Shown one piece after another: positions 7,568 through 14,412 of a DNA stretch of 14,681 bases; position 1 is the stretch's first letter, and each line of letters starts with the position of its first letter. The stretch lies in NCBI GenBank assembly GCA_902496775.1, contig CABVCF010000046.1:1-14681 (forward strand), written 5' to 3'. The translations under genes and the position numbers were made by a program. The notes beneath the pieces were generated by a model. It saw nothing but the letters and a program-made list of their open reading frames with translations, searched no databases and was not told the DNA's origin. The stretch comes from an uncultured Collinsella sp. (GTDB taxonomy: Bacteria; Actinomycetota; Coriobacteriia; Coriobacteriales; Coriobacteriaceae).

Positions 7568-8494
7568 CTACACGCCGACGACCACGAAGACAAACGCCAG
7601 AACGGCGATGCCCACGACGGCCCAGGTCTGATTGCCAAGCACCTTAAAGCGCGAACGCGAGCAGGAGTTCTCGATCACGCCGCACACGACAAAGTCGACC
7701 AGGCACTTCACCAGGAAGATGACTGCGCCCAGAACGGCGGCGGTACCCACGGTCGCGGGCTCGCCCCAGGGGACGAAGATCGCGCAGAACCAGGCGACGA
7801 CCAGAACCTGCTTCATGGACATGGCGAGCTTGGCCATCGCAAGCGACGGGCCGGAAAGCTCGGCGAGCGGACCTTCCTGAAGCTCTTGCTCGGCCTCGGC
7901 CTGATCAAACGGCAGCTTGCCGAGTTCCATGTAGCAGGCAATCGCAAAGGCGATGCCGGCGAGGATCACGGCGACCGGCGAGTCGATGGCGCCCGTCATG
8001 ATGTGCTGACCCATGGTGGCGATGTCGGTGGAGCCGCACACCAGGGCGGCGGCAAACAGCGCCAGCAGCATAGACGGCTCGATGAGCACGCTCATGAGCA
8101 GCTCGCGGACGCCGCCGATACCGGCGTAGGCGTTGGACGAATCCACACCGCAGAGGGCGAAGAAGAAGCGGGCGAGTGCCAGGCTGTACATGATGGTGAT
8201 GGCGTCACCAAAGACCGGGATGGGGCTTTGTGCCGTAAAGAGCGGCAGACCCATCGCGAGCATAAAGGCGACGGCGAAGAACAGCGGCGGCATAATGCGC
8301 AGCGCAAAGCTCGCATCCTCGCTCTGGGACTCGGGGCGCGCAAAGAGCTTGGCCAGGTCGCGGTAGTCCTGCATGATGCTGGGGCCGCGACGGTTGTGCA
8401 TCTTGGCGCGGATCACGCGGCCGAGACCGGAGAAGAACGGTGCGACGGCCATGACGACCACGCCCTGCAGAACGGCAAGTACGATGTTGTTCAT
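7568..8494 (-). CDS. hyfC: Formate hydrogenlyase-2 membrane anchor subunit HyfC (NuoH-like)
   Basis: This 308-residue membrane protein of the NuoH/HycD family (typical length 305-320), with about eight helices, would join the soluble hydrogenase arm to the membrane pump. Residues 34-51 contain the conserved loop NRRGPSIMQDYRDLAKLF. GGVRELLMSVLIEP (residues 127-140) carries conserved acidic residues. Residues 188-212 contain MELGKLPFDQAEAEQELQEG, the acid-rich cytoplasmic loop that lies beneath the small subunit in this family. It has no signal peptide. AAGGAGGGG precedes the ATG by about five bases and begins at the hyfB stop, 12 bases away, so expression is coupled to the operon. The related subunit of complex I forms part of the quinone chamber; formate hydrogenlyases do not use quinone, and the loop here is of the hydrogenase form. 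Confidence 0.94.
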   Translation of the reverse strand: MNNIVLAVLQGVVVMAVAPFFSGLGRVIRAKMHNRRGPSIMQDYRDLAKLFARPESQSEDASFALRIMPPLFFAVAFMLAMGLPLFTAQSPIPVFGDAITIMYSLALARFFFALCGVDSSNAYAGIGGVRELLMSVLIEPSMLLALFAAALVCGSTDIATMGQHIMTGAIDSPVAVILAGIAFAIACYMELGKLPFDQAEAEQELQEGPLAELSGPSLAMAKLAMSMKQVLVVAWFCAIFVPWGEPATVGTAAVLGAVIFLVKCLVDFVVCGVIENSCSRSRFKVLGNQTWAVVGIAVLAFVFVVVGV

Positions 8495-8506
8495 GCTCTC
8501 CCCTCC

Positions 8507-10525
8507 TTAACCCATTTGCACGGCGAGCACGAGGAACACCACGAGTGCCGCGACGATGTAGCAGATATAGATGCTGTAGTTGCCGCCCTCGAGCTTAGTC
8601 GCGAGGTCGGCGAGCTTCTCGACGCCCTTATGCGGGGCATCGACGAGAACCTTGTCGGGTACGGGCTCCACAGCCTCGGCCACACCGGTGAGCTTCTGGA
8701 AGAAGTGCGCGATGGACCAGCAGACGGCCGTGCAACGGTCGCGCAGCGTGTAGAGCGGCTGCATAAACCAGGACACCTCGGAGGCAAAGGTCGTGGCCAC
8801 GACAGGCATATGCTCGTTGGGAGCATAACCGCATGCCCACGGCTGGGACTTCTGCACCTTGCCGACGGTCTTGAGCTTGCGATAACCGCAGGCAAGGCCG
8901 ACGAGCACCACGAGCGCAATGGCGATCGCGGGCGTGGAGGTGGCAGCGCCGGAGTACTGGTTCATGAGCTCCATGCCCTCGGCGGCAAACACGCCACCGT
9001 ACGGATGCAGCACGGACGCGGCGACATCGACCAGCACGGGCGCGATCACGGGAGCGCCAATGCCCAGCACGACGCAGATGGCCGCGAGCAGGCCCTGCGC
9101 AAACACCATGGGGGCGGGAACCTCCTTGGCATTGGCCGCGGCCTCGGAGCGGGGCGCGGAGGCAAAGGAGACGCCATAGGCCTTGACGAAGCACGTGACA
9201 GCCAGCGCGCCGGTAATGGCAAGCGCGACGGCAGCGAACACGGCCACGATCATGACGGCCTTGTCACCCTGCATGGCGGCATTAAACAGCGACTGGTAGG
9301 TAAACCACTCGGACACAAAGCCGTTGAAGGGCGGGATGGCCGAGATGGCAAGCGCGCCAACGAGGAAGCAGATGGCCGTTGCCGGCATGCGACGGAACAG
9401 GCCGCCCATCTTCTCCATATTGCGCGTACCCGTGGAGTACAGCAGCGCACCGGCGCCCAAGAACAGCTCACCCTTAAACATCGCGTGGTTAAACGTGTGG
9501 TAGAGGGCGGCCATCAGAGCCAGGACGGCGATGCCGACAGAGTTGAGCGCCATGGCGGCCATGGAGGCGCCGACGCCGAGCAGAATGATGCCGATGTTCT
9601 CGACGGAGTGATAGGCCAGCAGGCGCTTGATGTCATGCTCCTGCAGGGCGAAGGCCACGCCGAGGACCGACGAGATCGCACCGAAGACCATGACCATAAG
9701 GCCCCACCAGACCTGAACGCCCGAGGCGGAGAGCAGGTCGAGGCCCACCTTGAGGATGCCGAAGATACCGATCTTGATCATGCCGCCGGACATGAGGGCG
9801 GACACGTTGGACGGCGCCTCGGGATGTGCCTTGGGCAGCCAGCCGTGCAGCGGGATGATACCGGCCTTGGCGCCAAAGCCAAAGAAGGCGAGCACGAAGC
9901 ACACGGATGCGACCGCGGGGCTAAACTGCGTAGCGCGGAAATCCGCAAAGGCAAACGAGCCGCCGGCGAAGTTGGTCATGGTGAGGAAGCTCGCCATAAT
10001 GAGCACAAAGCCCACGTGCGCGATCACAAAGTAGAGCCAACCGCCATGGATGGAGTTCTCGTTCTCCTCGATCACGACCAGGAAGTACGAGGTCAGCGAC
10101 ATGAGCTCAAAGGCGACCAGGAACCAAAACACGTTGTCGGCGGTGATGACGAGCATCATGGACGCCACGAAGGTGTTAAAGAAGAAGCCGGCGCGGCCCT
10201 TTTTGCCCGGGTACTCATCAAAGTAGTTGAGACCGTAGATCGAACCGGCAAACGCGAGCACCGAGATGAGCGCCACGAACAGGCCGGACAACTGATTGAG
10301 CAGCAGCTGGAAATGGGCAAACGGGAAGAACACGATGGTGTCGACCGACGTGACATCGCCCAGCACGGCCTGGATACCGGCCACAAACGAAAGCACCGCG
10401 GCAACGGCGCCGATAAGGCAGCCGGCGGTCTTGGCGGCGTTATCGGCCTTGATCAGCAGAACCGAGGCGAGCGCACCGATGCACGAGACGGCAAGCGATG
10501 CGATAAACAGCGTCATGCTATCCAT
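8507..10525 (-). CDS. hyfB: Formate hydrogenlyase-2 antiporter-like membrane subunit HyfB
   Basis: This 672-residue protein has the same length as E. coli HyfB as I know it. It is an antiporter-like NuoL/M-family subunit with about 16 helices. Key residues are present: Glu140 in NVFWFLVAFELMSLTSYFLV (helix 5), Lys220 in GFGAKAGIIPLHGWLPKAHP (helix 7), Lys251 in LMSGGMIKIGIFGILKVG, and the broken-helix segment EHDIKRLLAYHSVENIG. The C-terminal 100 residues include a soluble-looking WACGYAPNEHMPV stretch and a last hydrophobic anchor. Its ATG (10525-10523) lies inside the end of hyfA with an 8-base overlap, preceded by GAAGGGAG; this overlap supports the start. It is equivalent to HycC of FHL-1 and would be one of three ion-translocating modules. 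Confidence 0.94.
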   Translation of the reverse strand: MDSMTLFIASLAVSCIGALASVLLIKADNAAKTAGCLIGAVAAVLSFVAGIQAVLGDVTSVDTIVFFPFAHFQLLLNQLSGLFVALISVLAFAGSIYGLNYFDEYPGKKGRAGFFFNTFVASMMLVITADNVFWFLVAFELMSLTSYFLVVIEENENSIHGGWLYFVIAHVGFVLIMASFLTMTNFAGGSFAFADFRATQFSPAVASVCFVLAFFGFGAKAGIIPLHGWLPKAHPEAPSNVSALMSGGMIKIGIFGILKVGLDLLSASGVQVWWGLMVMVFGAISSVLGVAFALQEHDIKRLLAYHSVENIGIILLGVGASMAAMALNSVGIAVLALMAALYHTFNHAMFKGELFLGAGALLYSTGTRNMEKMGGLFRRMPATAICFLVGALAISAIPPFNGFVSEWFTYQSLFNAAMQGDKAVMIVAVFAAVALAITGALAVTCFVKAYGVSFASAPRSEAAANAKEVPAPMVFAQGLLAAICVVLGIGAPVIAPVLVDVAASVLHPYGGVFAAEGMELMNQYSGAATSTPAIAIALVVLVGLACGYRKLKTVGKVQKSQPWACGYAPNEHMPVVATTFASEVSWFMQPLYTLRDRCTAVCWSIAHFFQKLTGVAEAVEPVPDKVLVDAPHKGVEKLADLATKLEGGNYSIYICYIVAALVVFLVLAVQMG

Positions 10526-11135
10526 TGTTTACGCTCCCTTCTGCTTTCTCGGACAGGCCCTGGGCCACAGCGGTAACGTCGACGACCGGACCGTTTTCGA
10601 TCGAGCGCAGGCGCTTGGCCTCGTCGAGCTCGCGATCGGCCGCGCCGCCCATGACTGTCAGCGCCTTGGTGGGGCACGCCGCCACACAATGCGGGCCGTC
10701 CGGATCGAAGGCGCACAGGTCGCACTTGACAGCGCAGGTGTACTGGCCGGGAGCCCACGTAAGCAGGCTGCTCAGGGACTTAGGATACGAAGGCGTCGGG
10801 TCGCACATGCCTGCGACACCGGCGATAGACGTGCCATCGGGATGGATGGCTCCGAAGGGGCACGCGATGGCGCACAGCCTGCACCCGATGCACTCCTGCT
10901 CCTTGACGTGGATGCGATCGCCATCGTGCTCGATGGCATTCACCGGGCAAACCTCGGCGCAGGGGGCACCCTCGCAATGGTGGCAGGCAAGGGCGGCCGA
11001 AATACCGCCGGTCTTCACGAGCGCCAGGCGCGGCGTATCCTGAAGACCCTGCATCCGGTGGGCGTCGGCACAGGCGGACTGGCATGTTCCGCAGCCGATG
11101 CACCTCTCCGGGTTGATGTCGATGAAGCGGTTCAT
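10518..11135 (-). CDS. hyfA: Formate hydrogenlyase-2 polyferredoxin subunit HyfA (four [4Fe-4S])
   Basis: This 205-residue cytoplasmic iron-sulfur protein equals the length of E. coli HyfA as I know it. Sixteen cysteines sit in four cluster motifs: Cys12/15/18/22, Cys51/54/59/63, Cys82/85/88/92 and Cys138/141/150/154. The family-typical segments MNRFIDINPERCIGCGTCQS, ACHHCEGAPCAEVCPVNAIE, ECIGCRLCAIACPFGAIHPD and VKCDLCAFDPDGPHCVAACP are present. It would take electrons from FdhF and hand them to HyfH. The start is the ATG at 11135, because AAGGAAG lies 5 bases before it. A GTG two codons upstream abuts that Shine-Dalgarno and is unlikely. It is separated from fdhF by 78 bases containing a strong hairpin, so its expression may be set differently from fdhF. 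It is homologous to the HydN-like protein upstream of fdhF but clearly diverged from it. Confidence 0.94.
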   Translation of the reverse strand: MNRFIDINPERCIGCGTCQSACADAHRMQGLQDTPRLALVKTGGISAALACHHCEGAPCAEVCPVNAIEHDGDRIHVKEQECIGCRLCAIACPFGAIHPDGTSIAGVAGMCDPTPSYPKSLSSLLTWAPGQYTCAVKCDLCAFDPDGPHCVAACPTKALTVMGGAADRELDEAKRLRSIENGPVVDVTAVAQGLSEKAEGSVNNG

Positions 11136-11157
11136 CCCCACTTCCTTTCAAAATAAC

Positions 11158-11192
11158 GGGCCGGGCTCCCGAACGTACGGGACGCCCGGCCC
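11158..11192 (-). terminator. Strong GC hairpin between fdhF and hyfA (leaky terminator or processing/stability element)
   Basis: In the transcript, arms GGGCCGGGC(bulge)TCCCG and CGGGAGCCCGGCCC form a stem of about 14 base pairs with one bulged base and a six-base loop. It starts 21 bases after the fdhF stop. It is followed by GTTATTTTG, a U-rich but interrupted tract, and then directly by the hyfA ribosome site. The genes after it continue the same enzyme complex, so full termination would make little sense. Partial termination, protection of an upstream fdhF message, or an endonuclease processing point are the likely roles. The structure is seen; the function is inferred. Confidence 0.55.
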
Positions 11193-11213
11193 AAAAAGCC
11201 AACGAGAACGGGA

Positions 11214-13436
11214 CTACACGATTTGGTTCACGTGCGTCTCGTCGTCGAACTTGGCGGCGCCGGGCTCAACGTCCTGGGGAGCGGCGGCGTCCACCAGAGC
11301 CTGCTTGAGCTCGGTGTACTGACGCTCCACCTCGCCCTCGGCCCAGACCTGGTCGGCGATAGCGTCGACCTGGCAGGCGGAGAACTTGTCCTCGGGCGTA
11401 TGCGAGACCGGGTCGACCTTGTGAATGGTCAGCTCGTTGCACTTGCCGATCCACCACTGGTAGGTCATATAGACCGTGCCCTTGTTGATGCGATCGCTCA
11501 CGTCGGCGCGGCTGTATACCTGGCCGCGGCGGCTGTGAATCGAGACGATGTCGCCGTTCTTGATGCCGCGCGCCTGGGCGTCCGCGGGATTCATACGGAC
11601 AAAGCCGGGCTCGTCGGCGAGCAGCGCCAGCGTCTTGCAGTTGCCGGTCATCGAGCGGCAGCTGTAGTGGCCGACCTCGCGGACGGTGCACAGGATGAGC
11701 GGGTACTCATCGTCGGGAAGCTCGGAGGGTGCCTCCCAGTCGTGCGCCATCAGGTTGGCGCGGCCGTCCTTGGTGGTGAACTTGCCACCAGCGAACATGT
11801 CGGGCGTACCGTGGTCGTTCACATCGGTGCTCTTGACGGGCCACTGGGCGTAACCGCCCTCGGGAGCCATCTTCTCGTAGGTCGCGCCCACAAAGTTGGG
11901 GCACAGGCTAATGCACTCGTTCCAGATCTGCTCGGTGTTGTCGTAGTGCATGGGGTAACCCATACGCGTAGACAGGTCCGCGAAGATCTCCCAGTCGTGA
12001 CGGCACTCGCCCTTGGGCGGAACAGCCGCGTCAAAGTGCTGGAAGCTACGGTCGGATGCGGTAAAGACACCCTCGTGCTCGCCCCAAGAGGTGGCAGGCA
12101 GGATGACGTCGGCGAGCATGGTCGTCTGCGTCATAAAGATGTCCTGGCAAATGAACAGATCCAGCTCGGAGAGCGTCTTGCGCATACCGGCCGAATCGGG
12201 CTCGGTCTGCACCGGGTCCTCGCCGTAGTTGTAGAAGCAGTGCACCTTGCCCTCGTCGACCAGGTGGCCCAGGTCGGTGAGCTTGTAGCCCTCCTCGAGC
12301 GGGAGCTTTTCCTCGGGCACGCCCCAAGCCTTGGCAAACTTGGCACGCACAGCCGGGTCGGTGACCTTCTGGTAGCCAGGGTACAGGTTGGGCAGCATGC
12401 CCATATCGCAGGAGCCCTGGACGTTATTCTGGCCACGCACGGGCGCGAGGCCGGAATTGGGTTTGCCGATCTGGCCGGCAACGCAGGCGATGGAGGCGAT
12501 GGTGTGCACCGTCTTCAGGTTCTGCTTCTGCTGGCATACGCCCATGCCCCAGCCAATGATGGCAGAGGGCTTCGCCGTGGCGTACATCTCGGCAGCTTGG
12601 TGGATCAACGCGGGCTCAACACCCGTGATGTCCTGTACGGATTCGGGAGTGTAGTTCTTGATGGTCTCCCACCACTCGTCAAAGCCGTTCGTGTGCTCGG
12701 CGACGAATTCCTTGTCGTAGAGGCCATCGTTGACCAAGCAGTTGGCAAAGGCGTTGAGGAACGCGACGTTGCAACCGTTCTTGATCGGAAGGTAGAGATC
12801 GGCGATACGCGCGGTTTCGATATGGCGCGGATCGGCGACGATGATCTTGCAACCCTTTTCTTTGGCTCGCACGATACGCCTTGCGACGATGGGGTGCGAA
12901 TCGGCAGGGTTATAGCCGAAGAGGAAAATGCAGCCCGCATCCTCCATACCGGGGATGGAGCATGACATGCAACCTGAACCAACCGTGTCCATCAGACCGA
13001 GGACAGTAGGGCCGTGTCAAGTACGGGCGCAGTTGTCCACGCTGTGGGTGCCGATGCACGCACGCGTAAACTTCTGCATGACGTAGTTCGCCTCATTGCC
13101 GCCGCCTCGCGAAGAGCCGGTGGTCATGACAGCGTTAGGACCATATTCGTCAATTATGGCCTGCATCTTAGATGCGGTGAAATCCAGTGCCTCGTCCCAG
13201 CTTACGCGCTCAAGATCCGCGCCCTTGGTGCGGCGGATCATCGGGTGCAGTACGCGAGGAGTCAAGATCTTGGTGTCGTTGATGAAGTCGTAGCCGCTCA
13301 TGCCCTTAAGGCACAGCTCGCCCTGATTGGTGATGCCGTTGAGCGGTTCGGTACCCACAACCTGGCCGTTTTGGACCAAGAGGTTAAACTGGCAACCGGC
13401 GCCGCAGTACGGGCAGATCACTTTATGCTTCTCCAT
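11214..13436 (-). CDS. fdhF: Formate dehydrogenase H, selenocysteine-containing (molybdopterin oxidoreductase)
   Basis: This single gene of 740 residues is read through an in-frame TGA at 13019-13017. It oxidises formate to CO2 at a Mo/W-bis-MGD centre. The N terminus has the [4Fe-4S] ligands Cys8, Cys11, Cys15 (CPYCGAGC) and Cys42 (GELCLKG), the same numbering as E. coli FdhF. The TGA falls at residue 140 in the context VDNCART-U-HGPTVLGLMD, giving Sec140-His141, the catalytic pair of E. coli FdhF. Arg334 in PVRGQNNVQGSCDMG matches the substrate arginine near position 333. FLFGYNPADSHPIVARR follows as in the family. A SECIS-like hairpin sits directly after the TGA. The ATG at 13436 has AAGGAGG 5 bases before it; a longer frame upstream is disfavoured. 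It is about 25 residues longer than E. coli FdhF, mainly in an acidic C-terminal tail. GCMSC (Cys156, Cys159) near the active site adds cysteines I do not recall in E. coli. A simple gene finder would split it into 13017-13436 and 11214-12992. Confidence 0.95.
12986..13019 (-). promoter_or_regulatory. Bacterial SECIS element with the UGA selenocysteine codon of fdhF
   Basis: The UGA (13019-13017) is followed 11 bases later by a hairpin. Arm UGUCCUC (13005-12999) pairs with GA(U)GGACA (12993-12986), leaving one bulged U, and the apical loop is GGUCU. In the E. coli fdhF SECIS, the SelB-binding hairpin also carries GGUCU in its loop and a bulged U in its stem. By my count the loop lies at the same distance from the UGA (bases 22-26, counting the U of UGA as 1). 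The bulge is on the other arm here in the simplest fold. This would recruit SelB-GTP-Sec-tRNA during decoding. Confidence 0.85.
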
Positions 13437-13510
13437 GACACCCTCCTTCCTTTCTCTGCTACCGAATACTCGGTACTTATTTGACAATCATTGGGCCTGT
13501 CGCCCGACGC
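13437..13510 (-). other. 74-base spacer between hydN and fdhF with small hairpins
   Basis: Besides the fdhF ribosome site, the spacer holds a perfect 6-bp hairpin, TACCGA-GTAT-TCGGTA (13475-13460), ending about 12 bases before the Shine-Dalgarno core. It also holds a weaker 4-bp GGGC-GACAG-GCCC hairpin just after the hydN stop. Neither is followed by a U tract, so there is no terminator. The 6-bp hairpin could be a processing site or have no role. No reading frame of note was seen. Confidence 0.45.
13442..13448 (-). promoter_or_regulatory. Ribosome binding site that decides the fdhF start
   Basis: AAGGAGG lies 5 bases before the ATG at 13436-13434, in the GGAAGGAGGG run. It selects this ATG over a start 17 codons upstream, and it puts the catalytic residue exactly at position 140. 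Confidence 0.8.
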
Positions 13511-14029
13511 TTACGCCTCGTTTTCGATGGTGGCGCGGGCACGCTCGGCAGTCAGTTCTGCCAGACGCTCCTCGTCTACCAGGGTGAGGCCCTTGGTCGG
13601 ACACGCCTCGGCACACGCCGGACCGCCGGGACGGTCCACGCACAGGTCGCACTTGAGCACGAAGCTCTTAGTCTGCGAACCCACGCGCACGTCGCCCATC
13701 AAGACGGGGACCTGCGTGGTCGCCACGCTCACGGCGCCAAAGGGGCATGCCATGACGCAGCTCTTGCAACCGATGCAGTTGTCCTCGTTGACGCCGATGC
13801 GATGGTTCTTTGGATCAAAGAACAAGGCGCCCGTAGGACAGGCCTTGGCGCACGGAGCGTCCTCGCAGTGGTGACATGCCACCGGCGCGGAAATCTCGTA
13901 GGTGCGCGTTACGCGCAAGCGAGGTGCGGCGATGTTGCCGGGAATATCGTGTGCCTCGATGCACGCCGCCATACAGGTTTGGCACCCAATGCAGCGTGAA
14001 GAATCAGCCACGACTCGTTTATTGCCCAT
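13511..14029 (-). CDS. hydN: HydN-like four-cluster ferredoxin, electron carrier for formate dehydrogenase H
   Basis: This 172-residue cytoplasmic polyferredoxin is about the length of E. coli HydN (175). Four [4Fe-4S] motifs are seen: Cys13/16/19/23, Cys52/55/60/64, Cys85/88/91/95 and Cys127/130/139/143. The tail EERLAELTAERARATIENEA resembles the HydN tail (RNKLEQLSAEKRRR) better than the HyfA tail. HydN-type proteins are linked to formate dehydrogenase H activity, and here it is the first gene of the operon, directly before fdhF. It may be a dedicated electron-transfer partner of FdhF or a mobile carrier to other acceptors. The ATG at 14029 is chosen because AGGAGGGAG lies upstream at a normal distance and similarity begins there; 31 further codons upstream have no similarity. 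An alternative name is HycB-like. The fold is certain; the exact partner is inferred. Confidence 0.88.
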   Translation of the reverse strand: MGNKRVVADSSRCIGCQTCMAACIEAHDIPGNIAAPRLRVTRTYEISAPVACHHCEDAPCAKACPTGALFFDPKNHRIGVNEDNCIGCKSCVMACPFGAVSVATTQVPVLMGDVRVGSQTKSFVLKCDLCVDRPGGPACAEACPTKGLTLVDEERLAELTAERARATIENEA

Positions 14030-14053
14030 GTTGTTCACTCCCTCCTGAATCCC

Positions 14054-14104
14054 ATGCCGGAGAGACCCTGTCGACGTTGCCCCGGACCGCCCGTGGTCCG
14101 GCAT
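14054..14104 (-). promoter_or_regulatory. Leader with two mutually exclusive stems upstream of hydN
   Basis: Two pairings compete for the same bases. Stem A is CCGGACC (14101-14095 in transcript sense) with GGTCCGG (14088-14082), 7 bp with a six-base loop. Stem B is ATGCCGGA (14104-14097) with TCCGGCAT (14061-14054), 8 bp enclosing stem A's second arm. Stem B ends 7 bases before the Shine-Dalgarno of hydN (14046-14041). This layout could let the leader switch between two folds and influence translation. It may also be chance in GC-rich DNA. Confidence 0.4.
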
Positions 14105-14109
14105 CGGCG

Positions 14110-14145
14110 TATCGAAGCGCATGCGGCGAAACAGGCGCTTCGATA
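14110..14145. repeat. Inverted repeat, 11-bp arms, in the operon leader
   Basis: Arm TATCGAAGCGC (14110-14120) and its perfect complement GCGCTTCGATA (14135-14145) are separated by 14 bases. In the operon transcript it would form a stable hairpin about 80 bases before the hydN start. It could be a leader stem or a protein-binding palindrome. No U tract follows, so it is not a terminator. Confidence 0.55.
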
Positions 14146-14208
14146 GAGTTCCTCCAACGATATACAGGCTAAATATACGCAGTTGCAGGTGGCAAACTTG
14201 AGCATAGG

Positions 14209-14234
14209 CCCTGCAATACGGGTGTATTGCAGGG
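14209..14234. repeat. Perfect palindrome, 11-bp arms with 4-base centre, candidate operator or plus-strand terminator
   Basis: CCCTGCAATAC (14209-14219), centre GGGT, then GTATTGCAGGG (14224-14234). On the plus strand it is followed by GTTTTGG, a short T run, so it could end plus-strand transcripts, although no plus-strand gene lies to its left. It lies about 180 bases upstream of hydN, just upstream of the AT-rich stretch likely to contain the operon promoter, which fits an operator equally well. Confidence 0.5.
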
Positions 14235-14392
14235 GTTTTGGCAGGTTGGAATTATTCTCTAGAAGCTATAAAGGTGAGTGTATTACATGCGTACGCCCAA
14301 GAAAGATTTCACGTTCGCTTCTGAAGGATGTAGTACGTTTGAAATATTGTTCACAATCAATTACTCTAGTGCAATAAAGTAGTGGTTATAAG

Positions 14393-14412
14393 ATTGGCTA
14401 TTATTAGCCGAT
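14393..14412. promoter_or_regulatory. Imperfect palindrome before the antitoxin gene, candidate autoregulatory operator
   Basis: ATTGGCTA (14393-14400) and TAGCCGAT (14405-14412) are complementary arms with one T-G pair and a TTAT centre. It lies directly after a TTATAA box and 47 bases before the antitoxin ATG. RelB/DinJ-type antitoxins normally repress their own operon by binding such palindromes, so an operator is plausible; this is inference from position only. Confidence 0.3.

Noticed and set aside
6080..12965. Further long plus-strand frames (6080-7549, 7886-10576, 11223-12965)
   Set aside because: Same pattern as above: shadows of hyfD, hyfB/hyfC and fdhF with low-complexity translations and no ribosome sites that fit.
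13017..13019. TGA inside fdhF as a nonsense mutation making a pseudogene
   Set aside because: The codon is at the exact selenocysteine position of the family, is followed by a SECIS-like hairpin, and both halves are otherwise intact.
14030..14122. Upstream extension of the hydN frame by 31 codons
   Set aside because: The extension has no similarity, and the Shine-Dalgarno sequence lies before the ATG at 14029.
14146..14300. Sigma-54 promoter as used for E. coli formate hydrogenlyase genes
   Set aside because: I found no convincing GG/GC pair at the required spacing on the minus strand, and sigma-54 is not expected in Actinomycetota.
14338..14356. Possible Rex- or FNR-type redox regulator site (TTTGAA...TTCACAA)
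   Set aside because: Only the right half resembles a Rex half-site; the left half matches poorly, and the site is far from the operon start.
14183..14377. Small plus-strand frame of 64 codons in the control region
   Set aside because: It spans the palindrome, lacks a ribosome site and has no recognisable protein features.
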